Part shown: in pieces, positions 16,616-24,924 of the stretch
Layout: the number at the start of each line of letters is the position of its first letter
Position numbering within the stretch: position 1 is the first letter of the stretch
Source of the DNA: Crocinitomicaceae bacterium
GTDB lineage: Bacteria > Bacteroidota > Bacteroidia > Flavobacteriales_D > Sanyastnellaceae
Direction: 5' to 3'
NCBI GenBank assembly: GCA_002690915.1
Contig: NZGF01000042.1
Span: 1-60,714 of the forward strand
Length of the DNA: 60,714 nucleotides
Notes under the pieces: generated by a model
The model's database searches: none
Told to the model about the DNA's origin: nothing
What the model saw: only the letters and a program-made list of their open reading frames with translations
Made by a program: the position numbers and the translations under genes

Positions 16616-17659
16616 TCAAGCGTAGGCGTGGCTGCCTTCTGAACAATTTTGGCACATGTCAAGGGCTGATCGATTTGAGAAAATTTGAGAACGAAACGCT
16701 TCATATTCTGAACTGAACCAGATTTCCTCGAACGATTGCGTGCTCACTTTTCCCATGGTGTAGTGGGCATCTTTATCAAAGCAGCATGGCACCACTCGTC
16801 CGTCCCACGTCATCACGCAGCCTTGCCACATACGCCAGCACTCGTCAGCTAGCGGATTTCGCAGTACCCATTCCCCGGCGGGTTTGCGGTCGTAGCGCCG
16901 CAACTCAGGGGCTTCAGTCAGCAAGGGATGTCCGTCTTTGGGCTGGTCAATTTGAGCAGTCTTGATGACCAGCTCATCGACGCCAATGCGCTGCGCGTGT
17001 GCTTTGAGGGTTTGAACCTCGTGTTCGTTGGGTCCTACCACCAAAAACTGCCAAACCAGGTGGGGCCCCTTGCCGCCGTTGCTGCGCCGTGCTTCCACCA
17101 TATTGCGCGTTCCTTCTAATACTTTATCCAGTTGCCCACCGACCCGGTAAGAGGCATAAGTGCCCTGGGTCATGCCGTCGATGCTGATGATAAGGCGGCT
17201 CAGTCCGGACTCCACGATTTCCTTGCACCGTTCCGGTCGTAAGAAATGAGCGTTGGTAGAAGTGGAGGTGTACAACCCGTGGGTCGCTCCAATACGCACC
17301 AATTCATTCATTTTTGGGTGGAGGTATGGCTCACCCTGGAAGTACAAATTCAAGTAAACAAGGTGGCGCCCAATCTCATCGAGTACGTGCTTTAGCGTTT
17401 CAACTTCCAGCATGCCTGTTGGTCGGGTGAAGGACCGCAGTCCCGACGGGCATTCAGGGCACCTCAGGTTGCATGAGGTCGTGGGCTCCACACTCAAACT
17501 CAACGGCCAAGAGCCTTGAGGCGTGGACTTGCCGCGCTTGTTCCGGTTGTAAACGCGGTAGGATTTTACGGCATTGGCTAAGCGGTGCCGGTCGAAGGGC
17601 TGTAGTCGTTTCCATCGGTCGCGAAAGGCTGCGCGGGTATTGCTCCATCCAAGGGCCAT
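16616..17659 (-). CDS. Radical SAM/SPASM-domain protein
   Basis: Iron-sulfur enzyme that cleaves S-adenosylmethionine. The 347-residue protein has the CxxxCxxC cluster site CNLRCPEC at 63-70 followed by PSGLRSF, and a C-terminal SPASM-like cysteine set (CWRMWQGC, VVPCCFD, CQNCSEG) that would hold auxiliary Fe-S clusters. Such proteins in Bacteroidota are often found near glycan or peptide-modification genes; no substrate is visible here. Start: an ATG at 17713 would overlap the divergent DUF3109 gene, whereas ATG 17659 lies three bases after a perfect -7 box, so 17659 is preferred. Function is unassigned beyond family. Confidence 0.85.
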   Translation of the reverse strand: MALGWSNTRAAFRDRWKRLQPFDRHRLANAVKSYRVYNRNKRGKSTPQGSWPLSLSVEPTTSCNLRCPECPSGLRSFTRPTGMLEVETLKHVLDEIGRHLVYLNLYFQGEPYLHPKMNELVRIGATHGLYTSTSTNAHFLRPERCKEIVESGLSRLIISIDGMTQGTYASYRVGGQLDKVLEGTRNMVEARRSNGGKGPHLVWQFLVVGPNEHEVQTLKAHAQRIGVDELVIKTAQIDQPKDGHPLLTEAPELRRYDRKPAGEWVLRNPLADECWRMWQGCVMTWDGRVVPCCFDKDAHYTMGKVSTQSFEEIWFSSEYEAFRSQIFSNRSALDMCQNCSEGSHAYA

Positions 17660-17662
17660 ACC

Positions 17663-17670
17663 CAAATATA
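17663..17670 (-). promoter_or_regulatory. -7 box of the radical SAM gene
   Basis: TATATTTG (minus strand), a perfect TAnnTTTG, ends three bases before the ATG at 17659. It lies inside the alternative longer reading frame and therefore decides the start. It also predicts a leaderless mRNA. Confidence 0.55.
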
Positions 17671-17691
17671 CTTCGGTTCGCCGTTCTCGAG

Positions 17692-17699
17692 TAATTTCG
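17692..17699 (+). promoter_or_regulatory. Variant -7 box (TAATTTCG) of the DUF3109 gene
   Basis: TAATTTCG ends four bases before the ATG at 17704. It is back to back with the minus-strand box of the radical SAM gene only 21 bases away, so the two divergent promoters overlap and may compete for RNA polymerase. Confidence 0.4.
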
Positions 17700-17703
17700 T
17701 CCC

Positions 17704-18276
17704 ATGATCGCATTGGACGACACGTTGATTTCAGAGGATGTATTTGACACGCTTTTCGCATGCGATCTAAAAGCCTGTAAAGGGGCCTGTTGCGTTGAGG
17801 GAGAAAGCGGTGCACCGTTGACAGATGAAGAAGTCGAACGGCTGGAAGAGGCGTTTCAAGTGGTCAAGGGCCAATTGCGACCCGAGGCCTTGGCCGTGAT
17901 TGATGAGGTCGGACTTTTTGAAGTGGATCAGGACGGCGAGTACGTTACGCCCATCATCGATGGACGCGAATGTGTGTATGCTACGTTTGACAAGGACGGA
18001 ACGGCCAAGTGCGCATTCGAAGCGGCCTGGCGTGAAGGCAAGTCGGATTGGCCGAAGCCCATTTCGTGCCATTTGTATCCGATTCGTTTAAAAGAATTGC
18101 AGGATTTTACCGCCTTGAATGTCCACCGTTGGCCCATTTGTGATGGTGCACGAACCTGTGGTGCGAAAGCCAACATTACTGTGCTGGACTTTTGTAAGAC
18201 CGCCCTGATTCGCCGGTTCGGTGAAGCTTGGTACGACGAGGCTCAGACTATTTGGAAAGCATGGAAATCCCAATAA
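17704..18276 (+). CDS. DUF3109 family cysteine-rich protein (YkgJ-like)
   Basis: A 190-residue cytosolic protein with a conserved set of cysteines: C20, C25, C29 and C30 near the N-terminus (FACDLKACKGACC), then single cysteines in GRECVY, KCAFE, ISCHLYPIR, WPICDG, RTCGAK and DFCK. This is the pattern of DUF3109/YkgJ-type proteins, which are thought to bind zinc or an iron-sulfur cluster; the function is unknown. It is divergently transcribed from the radical SAM gene, and the two are possibly functionally linked through cluster chemistry (inference only). Its last 16 bases overlap the OmpA-like gene. Confidence 0.85.
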   Translation: MIALDDTLISEDVFDTLFACDLKACKGACCVEGESGAPLTDEEVERLEEAFQVVKGQLRPEALAVIDEVGLFEVDQDGEYVTPIIDGRECVYATFDKDGTAKCAFEAAWREGKSDWPKPISCHLYPIRLKELQDFTALNVHRWPICDGARTCGAKANITVLDFCKTALIRRFGEAWYDEAQTIWKAWKSQ

Positions 18277-19742
18277 GTTTGAGGTTCTTTTTCCAAGTCG
18301 TGTCATGTGGGGTGGCACTCGGCTTAGGGCTGGTGGGCGATGGGCTTATTGCCCAACAGGTGGTGCCCTTGGATGCCTTGAATTCAACGAATGATGAGGT
18401 CTTGTTGGGTTGGGATGGTAGTTCACTGTTCTACCGAAGCATCCCGCGGACTTCTGATACTGAGAAGGCCGGGGCATGGTTTTTATCGCAGGGTCAAGAG
18501 TATATGGCATTACCGAAGAAGGGATGGGCGTCCTTCACCGATGGAAAGCCGATGAACCTGCGGGCGTGGAGTGCTGCGGACTGGCCAGGCATTGGTGAGG
18601 TTCAGCACGTCGCCGTTGATGCGGATCGTGGGGTGCTTGTAATGAGCGCATTACAACCGGCCGGGGATTTTGATTTGTTCATGGCTCAGCGTTCAGGAAG
18701 TGAATGGACGTCACCGTTGCCGCTTACTGGATTGAATACCACGGCGGATGAAGTTTTTCCAAATTTTGACAGTGGCGCATTGCTCTTTGCGTCCAACGGT
18801 CACCCGGGCTTGGGAGGGTTCGATATTTACCGTTCGGAACGCCGTTCGCATTATGCTGATTGCACACCGCTGCAGAAGGGAGTTAACACTGCAGGAGACG
18901 AGTTGGCAGCGGTTTCAGATGGATCGCCAGCGAGCCAAGGTTACTACGTCTCGGCGGTGCGCATGGGAGGACAGGGAGTGGACCTGTATTGGGTGGGAAC
19001 ATTTACCGAGGATAACGCTCGGGCGAAAAAGGAATTGGCTGTTGAGGTTGTGTACCGAAGAGTCCCCGTGGAGAGGGCTTTGTTTGAAATTCACGATCGT
19101 TCCGGGGTACTGTTGATGAGCGATGCAACCGATGGACAAGGACGCTTGGTGCTTGGTGCCGTGGAATTGGATGCGGCATTGGAGGTGAAGGTGAGTATGG
19201 AGTCGGGGAGGTCGATACCTGACGGTGCGGTTTGCCATGTCTACGAACTGTGTGGCCCTGCAGATTGCGGCGAAACCCATTGGCCTGGTTGGAGACGCGT
19301 GCGCAGTTATCGCATTGAGGGTGGAGCGGCATTTGTTTTTGATTTGCTGCCATTGGATGCTCTGGAGCGTTGGCCCCGGCCGTCGGGTCAAGACGCCGCG
19401 CTTTGGCGAGGCGATTTCCCTTCATGCAAAGTGAACTTTGCAACGGCAGAATTCACCCTGAGTAAAGCGGTGGAAATGCAGATCCTGCAGTGGTTAGAAG
19501 GCCTTAACTGGAGCGTAAATGGTGGTTATTTTGAGGTGCGGGGCTTTACTGATGCGCAAGGTGAGGTGGTACGCAACCAAGTGCTGAGTGAGCAGCGCGC
19601 TGAGGAAACCGCTCGCGTGCTGGTGCGTCTGGGTGTGAAGTCGTCGAGGATAAAATGGAGCGGTCACGGCGTAGCCTATGAAGGCACCACAGAAGCTGAT
19701 CAGCGGAGGGTGGAAGTCCGCTGGGTGGAGGCAGTTGAATGA
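18261..19742 (+). CDS. OmpA-family protein with PD40-like propeller region
   Basis: Envelope protein of 493 residues from ATG 18261. An N-terminal hydrophobic signal (about 8-32) precedes repeated beta-propeller-like motifs resembling PD40/WD40 (for example LLFASNGHPGLGGFDIYRSE). A short central region follows and then a C-terminal OmpA-like peptidoglycan-binding domain with GFTDAQGEVVRNQVLSEQRA (consensus GHTD..G....N..LS..RA, here with Phe for His) and DQRRVEV. In Bacteroidota this build is common among OmpA/PorE-like proteins that tie outer-membrane complexes to peptidoglycan. An upstream ATG in frame (18228) lies deep in the DUF3109 gene and would spoil the signal peptide. Confidence 0.82.
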   Translation: MEIPISLRFFFQVVSCGVALGLGLVGDGLIAQQVVPLDALNSTNDEVLLGWDGSSLFYRSIPRTSDTEKAGAWFLSQGQEYMALPKKGWASFTDGKPMNLRAWSAADWPGIGEVQHVAVDADRGVLVMSALQPAGDFDLFMAQRSGSEWTSPLPLTGLNTTADEVFPNFDSGALLFASNGHPGLGGFDIYRSERRSHYADCTPLQKGVNTAGDELAAVSDGSPASQGYYVSAVRMGGQGVDLYWVGTFTEDNARAKKELAVEVVYRRVPVERALFEIHDRSGVLLMSDATDGQGRLVLGAVELDAALEVKVSMESGRSIPDGAVCHVYELCGPADCGETHWPGWRRVRSYRIEGGAAFVFDLLPLDALERWPRPSGQDAALWRGDFPSCKVNFATAEFTLSKAVEMQILQWLEGLNWSVNGGYFEVRGFTDAQGEVVRNQVLSEQRAEETARVLVRLGVKSSRIKWSGHGVAYEGTTEADQRRVEVRWVEAVE

Positions 19743-19788
19743 CCGGTTAGATTTCCTTTCGCAAGGGCGAATCGCGGCAGTGAATTCG

Positions 19789-19796
19789 TACTTTTG
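19789..19796 (+). promoter_or_regulatory. -7 box of panD
   Basis: TACTTTTG, a perfect TAnnTTTG, ends five bases before the panD ATG, predicting a leaderless or nearly leaderless mRNA. No -33 TTTG is recognisable. Confidence 0.5.
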
Positions 19797-19801
19797 CGCC
19801 C

Positions 19802-20155
19802 ATGTTGGTTACCCTAATGCGATCAAAGCTGCACCGATTGACGGTGACGCAAGCGAATTTAAACTACATCGGTTCCATTACCTTGGATCCTGACTTGCTC
19901 GATGCAGCGGGATTGTATGAAGGGGAAAAGGTTCAAATCGTCAACACGAATAATGGCGAACGGTTTGAAACCTACACGATCGTAGGGGAACGCGGGTCTG
20001 GCCAGGTTTGCCTTAATGGCCCCGCAGCGCGCAAAGTGCAAGTGGGCGATATCATCATTGTTATTGCTTACAGCTTGATGACTCCAGAGGAGGCAGCAGC
20101 GCACAAACCAACCTTGGTCTTCCCAGATACACAAACCAATCGACTCATCCCGTAA
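19802..20155 (+). CDS. panD: Aspartate 1-decarboxylase (pyruvoyl enzyme)
   Basis: Makes beta-alanine from aspartate for pantothenate and CoA. The 117-residue proenzyme carries the self-cleavage site YIGSITLD with cleavage expected between Gly24 and Ser25, the Ser becoming the pyruvoyl group. [15 protein letters not shown] (8-22) and [10 protein letters not shown] are family-typical. The neighbouring panC is absent, but the UPF0104 and rfaE2 genes that follow within 10 bp and by overlap suggest a panD-led operon. Confidence 0.97.
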   Translation: MLVTLMRSKLHRLTVTQANLNYIGSITLDPDLLDAAGLYEGEKVQIVNTNNGERFETYTIVGERGSGQVCLNGPAARKVQVGDIIIVIAYSLMTPEEAAAHKPTLVFPDTQTNRLIP

Positions 20156-20164
20156 TTTGTGAGC

Positions 20165-21136
20165 ATGAAGGCCAAGCAAGTCCTCACTTATATAGTTTCC
20201 CTCGGCATCGGAGTGGTCCTGTTTTATGGTGCATTTTCATTCATTGATGACAAGGATGCCCTATGGGAGACGATGCGTTCAGTGCGATGGGAAGGGATTG
20301 CGGCCTCGTTTGTCATGGGCTACTTGGCCATTGTCAGCCGAGGTCTGCGGTGGGGTATTTTGCTTGAGCCGCTGGGGCGTAAGGCAGGCAAAGCTCGAAG
20401 CGTTCACGCCGTGGCCTTCGCGTATTTTGCTAATACGTTTGTTCCGCGCAGCGGTGAATTAGCGAGATGTGCAGCGCTGAACCAAACAGACGACATTCCG
20501 GTGGACGAATTATTCGGCACGGTGATCAGCGAACGCGTAATTGATTTTGCATTTCTGATGGTATTGACAGCTGCGGCCGTGATCGGGAACTTATCGGCAT
20601 TCATTCAGTTGCTCGACGGAGCCGTGCTGCCTGATCTGGGTAAGTTAGTCGCCATGGGCGCAGTTGCTTTGGGAGTTGCGGGCATCGGAGTGTGGAAGCG
20701 CAAAGTCCTGATGGCCTCGCCCATTGTCCAGCGGATGGCGGAGTTCCTCACAGGCGTTTGGAACGGGCTGAACAGTATCCGACATATGAATCAAAAAGGC
20801 CGATTCATAGCCCATACGTTTTTCATTTGGTCGATGTACTTTTTCATGGCCTGGGTCATCTTTAAGTCGTTCGAAGAGGTACAGGATATTACAGTCCTTC
20901 AGGCCCTCTTCATCATGGTGGCCGGAGGGTTTGGAATGGTCATACCTGCTCCCGGTGGCGTAGGTTCTTACCAATGGGCTGTCATGTCTGGATTCATGGC
21001 ATTGGGCTTCGGGAAGTCCCTTGGTCTAGCTGTAGCCAACATCATTTGGTTCACCCAGACTGCCATGATCGTTACCATGGGCGGTATCGCCTATATCTCC
21101 TTATTGGTCTACCGCTTGAGAAAAGACCGAGTATGA
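20165..21136 (+). CDS. UPF0104/LPG-synthase transmembrane-domain family protein (second copy)
   Basis: Inner-membrane protein of 323 residues with about eight hydrophobic spans. Family hallmarks are YLAIVSRGLRWGILLEPLG near the N-terminus, FANTFVPRSGELAR in the first half and MVIPAPGGVGSYQWAV towards the end, matching the conserved proline-glycine motif. It differs clearly from the member at 15513. ATG 20165 is chosen over a GTG two codons earlier. It lies 9 bp after panD and shares ATGA with rfaE2, so the three are probably one transcript. Proximity to a heptose-activating enzyme hints at a role in envelope glycolipid transport (inference). Confidence 0.86.
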   Translation: MKAKQVLTYIVSLGIGVVLFYGAFSFIDDKDALWETMRSVRWEGIAASFVMGYLAIVSRGLRWGILLEPLGRKAGKARSVHAVAFAYFANTFVPRSGELARCAALNQTDDIPVDELFGTVISERVIDFAFLMVLTAAAVIGNLSAFIQLLDGAVLPDLGKLVAMGAVALGVAGIGVWKRKVLMASPIVQRMAEFLTGVWNGLNSIRHMNQKGRFIAHTFFIWSMYFFMAWVIFKSFEEVQDITVLQALFIMVAGGFGMVIPAPGGVGSYQWAVMSGFMALGFGKSLGLAVANIIWFTQTAMIVTMGGIAYISLLVYRLRKDRV

Positions 21137-21609
21137 CCAATCAAGAGAAATCACAGATAGATGCGTGGCGGTCAGCTGGTCAGTCCATTGTCTTTACCAA
21201 CGGCGTGTTCGACATCTTGCATGCTGGGCACGTCACCTATTTGACAGCCGCGAAGGCTTTGGGCGATAAGTTGGTTGTAGGTCTGAATTCAGATGCGAGC
21301 GTTCGGATGCTCGACAAAGGCCCGGAACGCCCTATCAATGAAGCTTCCGATCGCAAAATGGTGTTAGAAGCCATTCAGGTTATTGATGCCGTGATTGTGT
21401 TTGAGGCTCAAACGCCTGAGGACTTGATCACGGACGTACAGCCAGACGTCTTGGTCAAAGGGGGTGATTACAATTCCGAGGCTCGAACGGGTGAAGTAGG
21501 CTTCATTGTGGGTTCGGAGGAGGTTCGTGGGCGCGGAGGGCGCGTTGTGGTGATTCCGCTATTGCCCGGACGCTCCACGACGAATATCATAAAAAAAAGC
21601 CGATCGTAG
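21133..21609 (+). CDS. rfaE2: D-glycero-beta-D-manno-heptose 1-phosphate adenylyltransferase
   Basis: Nucleotidyltransferase that activates heptose 1-phosphate with ATP to ADP-heptose for the LPS core. The 158-residue protein corresponds to the C-terminal half of HldE. The HxGH motif is in TNGVFDILHAGHVTYL, with SDRKMVLEAI, LVKGGDY and the C-terminal RSTTNIIKK as further signatures. The kinase half is not fused and not adjacent. The ATG overlaps the stop of the UPF0104 gene (ATGA). The gene runs directly into a strong terminator. Confidence 0.92.
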   Translation: MTNQEKSQIDAWRSAGQSIVFTNGVFDILHAGHVTYLTAAKALGDKLVVGLNSDASVRMLDKGPERPINEASDRKMVLEAIQVIDAVIVFEAQTPEDLITDVQPDVLVKGGDYNSEARTGEVGFIVGSEEVRGRGGRVVVIPLLPGRSTTNIIKKSRS

Positions 21610-21624
21610 TGACCGGCTTTTTTT
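21592..21624. terminator. Bidirectional rho-independent terminator between rfaE2 and accC
   Basis: The inverted repeat AAGCCG...CGGCTT with an intervening loop is flanked by eight A on the left and seven T on the right, so it can end both the plus-strand panD-rfaE2 transcript and the minus-strand accBC transcript. It overlaps the last codons of rfaE2. Confidence 0.85.
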
Positions 21625-21642
21625 GTGTTGGATGGACGAAAA

Positions 21643-22977
21643 TCAAACGTCTTCCTCTTCCATGAATTTAGTTGTGAAATCCCCGCTTTTAAAACGGTCG
21701 TGGCGCATGAGGCGCTGATGAAATGGGATGGTCGTTTTGACGCCCTCAATGACATACTCGTCTAGTGCTCGTTGCATCTTCAGAATGGCTTCTTCCCGGG
21801 TTTGTGCGACAACGATGAGTTTTGAAATCATCGAATCGTAGAACGGAGGGATTTGATAACCTGAGTACACGTGTGTATCCAACCTCACGCCGTGTCCGCC
21901 GGGGGCGTGGTAATCGGTGATTCGACCGGGGCACGGCGCGAAATTCCGGTCAGGGTCTTCGGCGTTGATGCGGCATTGAATGGCGTGCATCTGAGGGTAG
22001 TAGTTCTTTCCGCTGATGTTCTCACCGGCAGCCAATTTGATTTGCTCCTTAATGAGGTCGTAATTCACCACTTCTTCTGTGATCGTATGCTCCACTTGTA
22101 TCCGAGTGTTCATTTCCATAAAGTAGAAATCACGGTTGGCATCTACCAAGAATTCAACCGTTCCCACGCCCTCATACTTCACGGCCTCTGCAGCTTTAAT
22201 TGCGGCGTCCCCCATCTTTTTGCGCAGTGCGTCCGTCATGTAAGGTGAAGGGGTCTCTTCGACCAACTTCTGGTGGCGGCGTTGGATGGAACAATCGCGC
22301 TCGGATAGGTGGCAAGCTTTGCCGCGTTGATCGGCAGCAACTTGAATCTCAATGTGACGAGGTTCGACCACAAATTTCTCCATGTACATGCCGTCGTTGC
22401 CAAAAGCAGCTCCGGCTTCTCGACGGGTGGAATCCCATCCTTCGGCCAAGCCTTCATCGTCATGACACACCTGCATGCCCTTCCCTCCTCCACCGGCAGT
22501 CGCCTTGAGCATGACCGGGTATCCGATTTCATTAGCGATTTCCGTGGCCTCTTCCAAGCTTTCCAAGATGCCTTCGTTACCGGGAATCGTCGGAACGCCT
22601 GCGGCCTTCATGGTAGCTTTTGCAGAAGCCTTATCGCCCATGGCTTCAATCATCCCGGGACTGGCACCGATGAATTTGATATTATTCTCACTACAGATGC
22701 GGGAGAACTCCGCGTTTTCCGAGAGGAAGCCATAGCCCGGATGAATGGCATCCGCGTTGGTGATTTCGGCAGCCGCGATGATCTTAGGAATGGCGAGGTA
22801 GGAATCCACGCTTTTAGGCGGGCCAATGCAGACGGCTTCGTCGGCGAAGCGCACGTGCAGGCTGTCTGCATCCGCCGTGGAGTAAACCGCTACGGTTTTG
22901 ATGCCCATTTCCTTGCAGGTACGAATCACACGCAGGGCAATTTCCCCGCGGTTGGCAATCAGGATTTTCTTAAACAT
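21643..22977 (-). CDS. accC: Acetyl-CoA carboxylase, biotin carboxylase subunit
   Basis: ATP-grasp enzyme that carboxylates the biotin on AccB in the first step of fatty-acid synthesis. The 444 residues have the typical N-terminus [20 protein letters not shown], the ATP-binding glycine loop [23 protein letters not shown], the catalytic [11 protein letters not shown] and the C-terminal [19 protein letters not shown]. Length equals that of E. coli AccC. It follows accB by 12 bp. The carboxyltransferase subunits are not in the window. Confidence 0.97.
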   Translation of the reverse strand: MFKKILIANRGEIALRVIRTCKEMGIKTVAVYSTADADSLHVRFADEAVCIGPPKSVDSYLAIPKIIAAAEITNADAIHPGYGFLSENAEFSRICSENNIKFIGASPGMIEAMGDKASAKATMKAAGVPTIPGNEGILESLEEATEIANEIGYPVMLKATAGGGGKGMQVCHDDEGLAEGWDSTRREAGAAFGNDGMYMEKFVVEPRHIEIQVAADQRGKACHLSERDCSIQRRHQKLVEETPSPYMTDALRKKMGDAAIKAAEAVKYEGVGTVEFLVDANRDFYFMEMNTRIQVEHTITEEVVNYDLIKEQIKLAAGENISGKNYYPQMHAIQCRINAEDPDRNFAPCPGRITDYHAPGGHGVRLDTHVYSGYQIPPFYDSMISKLIVVAQTREEAILKMQRALDEYVIEGVKTTIPFHQRLMRHDRFKSGDFTTKFMEEEDV

Positions 22978-22989
22978 AGCAGGGGATGT

Positions 22990-23493
22990 TTACGAAGGGT
23001 CCACCAATAACAGTGGCTGGTCGTATTCGACCGGACTGTTGTCATCGACCAATATCTTGACGATTTTACCGGTGACTTCTGATTCGATTTCGTTGAAGAG
23101 TTTCATGGCTTCGATGACGCACAAAACGTCGCCATTCTTAATGGTATTACCGACTTCAACAAATGGATCTTTGTCGGGTGATGAGCGTCGGTAGAACGTA
23201 CCAATCATGGGTGACTTAACCGTGATGTAGTTGTCTTCGTCAGTGTTGGCTTTGGGTGCCTCTGGTGCCGCCTCTGGAGTGACAGCCGGGGTAGCAGCAA
23301 GAGCCATAGTAGCTACCGGTCCTTGAGGTATGGCGGCCACAGGAACGGAGACTTGATTGATCGCTTCTGCACCCTTCTTTTTCGGCATTTCGGACTTGAT
23401 GGTAATCTTGAAGTCCTTCTTCTCAATCTCAACTTCGGTTACACCGGCTTTTGCGATGAACTTGATCAGGTCTTGAATTTCAGAAATGTCCAT
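22990..23493 (-). CDS. accB: Biotin carboxyl carrier protein of acetyl-CoA carboxylase
   Basis: Carrier subunit of 167 residues. The N-terminal helix region (1-35) is followed by an Ala/Pro-rich linker (about 45-85) and the biotinyl domain (about 88-165) with the modification site EAMKLFNEIE; the biotinylated residue is Lys131. YRRSSPDKDPFVEVG is the typical thumb-loop segment. It has its own promoter box at 23514 and leads accC. Confidence 0.97.
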   Translation of the reverse strand: MDISEIQDLIKFIAKAGVTEVEIEKKDFKITIKSEMPKKKGAEAINQVSVPVAAIPQGPVATMALAATPAVTPEAAPEAPKANTDEDNYITVKSPMIGTFYRRSSPDKDPFVEVGNTIKNGDVLCVIEAMKLFNEIESEVTGKIVKILVDDNSPVEYDQPLLLVDPS

Positions 23494-23513
23494 GGTTATG
23501 ACAATTTAAAGGC

Positions 23514-23521
23514 CAAAGGTA
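23514..23521 (-). promoter_or_regulatory. -7 box of accB-accC
   Basis: TACCTTTG on the minus strand in the 71-bp gap between fabH and accB, 20 bases before the accB ATG. A perfect TAnnTTTG. Confidence 0.5.
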
Positions 23522-23564
23522 GGCAGTTTTAATTGGTCTCCTTTCGAGCAAGGGATCGTTTGTT

Positions 23565-24548
23565 TCAGCTATTGTAAGCCCATTGGAGGTACACCGCCCC
23601 CCATGTGAAGCCTCCACCAAAAGCGGCTAGGATGATATTGTCACCGGCTTTGAGCTGATGCTCCCAATCGCGGAGGCAGAGTGGAATGGTGGCTGCGGTG
23701 GTATTGCCGTATTTCTGTATGTTAATCATCACCTTTTCGGCAGGAAGGCCCATTCGGCGTTGGGTGGCATCGATAATGCGCAAATTGGCCTGGTGTGGAA
23801 CCAACCACGCCACATCTTCCGGGGCAAGGTTATTCCGCTGCATAATGTCATAGCTCACATCGGCCATACCTTTCACAGCAGCTTTGAAAACCGGCTGACC
23901 GTCCTGCGTGATGTAGTGTTCTTTGGCGTCGACGGTTTCGTGCGTAGGAGGGTTGAGTGACCCACCTGCTTTTTGTCGCAGGAAGCTCGCTCCAGTTCCA
24001 TCCACGTGGAGTTTATGGTCTATGATCCCATGCCCCTCAGAGGGTTCGAGCATTACGGCCGCTGCGCCGTCACCGAACAAAATGCACGTGGTACGGTCAG
24101 TGTAGTCGATGATGGAGCTCATTTTGTCGGCACCGACAATAACCACTTTTTTGTATTGTCCGCTTTCTATGAATTTGGCACCTGTAGTGAGGGCAAAAAT
24201 GAATCCAGAGCATGCCGCGCTCAAATCGTATCCCCACGAATTCACCGCTCCAACCTTGTCGGCGATGAGGTTGGCGGTCGCGGGGAAGTGCATGTCGGCG
24301 GTAACTGTGGCGCAGATGATCAGGTCCACCTCGGTGGCGTCGATTCCGCGCTTCTCCAACAACGCTTTCACCGCCTCGGCACCCATATCCGAGGTGGCCT
24401 TGGTTGGATCCTTGAGGATGCGACGTTCTTGAATTCCAGTGCGGGAACGAATCCACTCGTCGTTGGTGTCAACCATCTTTTCCAAGTCGGCATTGGTCAA
24501 GACGTCATCGGGCAAGTATCCAGCTACAGCAGTAATGGCAGCGCGCAT
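23565..24548 (-). CDS. fabH: Beta-ketoacyl-ACP synthase III
   Basis: Condenses acyl-CoA with malonyl-ACP to start fatty-acid chains. The 327-residue thiolase-fold protein has the catalytic triad Cys113 (DLSAACSGF), His252 (PHQANLRI) and Asn282 (KYGNTTAATIP). NDEWIRSRTGIQERR near the N-terminus is the usual CoA-site signature. In many bacteria plsX stands between rpmF and fabH; here it does not. A terminator and a promoter separate fabH from rpmF. Confidence 0.96.
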   Translation of the reverse strand: MRAAITAVAGYLPDDVLTNADLEKMVDTNDEWIRSRTGIQERRILKDPTKATSDMGAEAVKALLEKRGIDATEVDLIICATVTADMHFPATANLIADKVGAVNSWGYDLSAACSGFIFALTTGAKFIESGQYKKVVIVGADKMSSIIDYTDRTTCILFGDGAAAVMLEPSEGHGIIDHKLHVDGTGASFLRQKAGGSLNPPTHETVDAKEHYITQDGQPVFKAAVKGMADVSYDIMQRNNLAPEDVAWLVPHQANLRIIDATQRRMGLPAEKVMINIQKYGNTTAATIPLCLRDWEHQLKAGDNIILAAFGGGFTWGAVYLQWAYNS

Positions 24549-24577
24549 GTGCTATTGATTTTGATTCGAATAGCCGC

Positions 24578-24585
24578 CAAAGATA
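24578..24585 (-). promoter_or_regulatory. -7 box of fabH
   Basis: TATCTTTG (minus strand), perfect TAnnTTTG, 29 bases before the fabH ATG. It lies downstream of the rpmF terminator, so fabH should be an independent transcript start. Confidence 0.55.
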
Positions 24586-24652
24586 GCGGGTGGATTCATG
24601 CGAAAAAGGGCTTTTTTTCCCAGAATCCCGATTGTAATGTGGAAGAATGACA

Positions 24653-24680
24653 CAAAAAAGGAGGCCATGAGCCTCCTTCT
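24653..24680 (-). terminator. Terminator after rpmF
   Basis: An eight-base-pair stem (AAGGAGGC with GCCTCCTT, five-base loop, 24658-24678) is followed on the minus strand by six T. It lies 50 bp past the rpmF stop. The rest of the 180-bp gap between fabH and rpmF holds only the fabH promoter; I see no gene in it. Confidence 0.8.
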
Positions 24681-24728
24681 TAGTTGTTTTGCCCGCGAGC
24701 GGACATTACTGTAATTTAATCGTACGGG

Positions 24729-24917
24729 TTAGGCTTCCGCCTTCTCCATCACCACTTTGCCTTTGTAGTACAGCTTTCCTTCGTGCCAATGGGCGCGGTG
24801 GAAGAGGTGGGGTTGGCCAGTGGTTGGGCATGCAGCCACCTGGGGGGCTGTTAATGCGTCGTGCGCTCGACGCTTGCGCGTTCGTGCCTTGCTTTGGCGT
24901 CGTTTAGGATGTGCCAT
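24729..24917 (-). CDS. rpmF: 50S ribosomal protein L32
   Basis: Basic ribosomal protein of 62 residues, starting [20 protein letters not shown], the standard L32 beginning. The middle [20 protein letters not shown] keeps only one of the four zinc-ribbon cysteines, as in many Bacteroidota L32 proteins. It follows the DUF177 gene by 7 bp; the DUF177-rpmF pair is conserved across bacteria. Confidence 0.97.
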   Translation of the reverse strand: MAHPKRRQSKARTRKRRAHDALTAPQVAACPTTGQPHLFHRAHWHEGKLYYKGKVVMEKAEA

Positions 24918-24924
24918 GTTGGTA

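Noticed and set aside
15513-18276. Natural-product or RiPP cluster around the radical SAM/SPASM gene
   Set aside because: No precursor peptide-like small gene, transporter or peptidase is adjacent; neighbours are core metabolism and membrane proteins.
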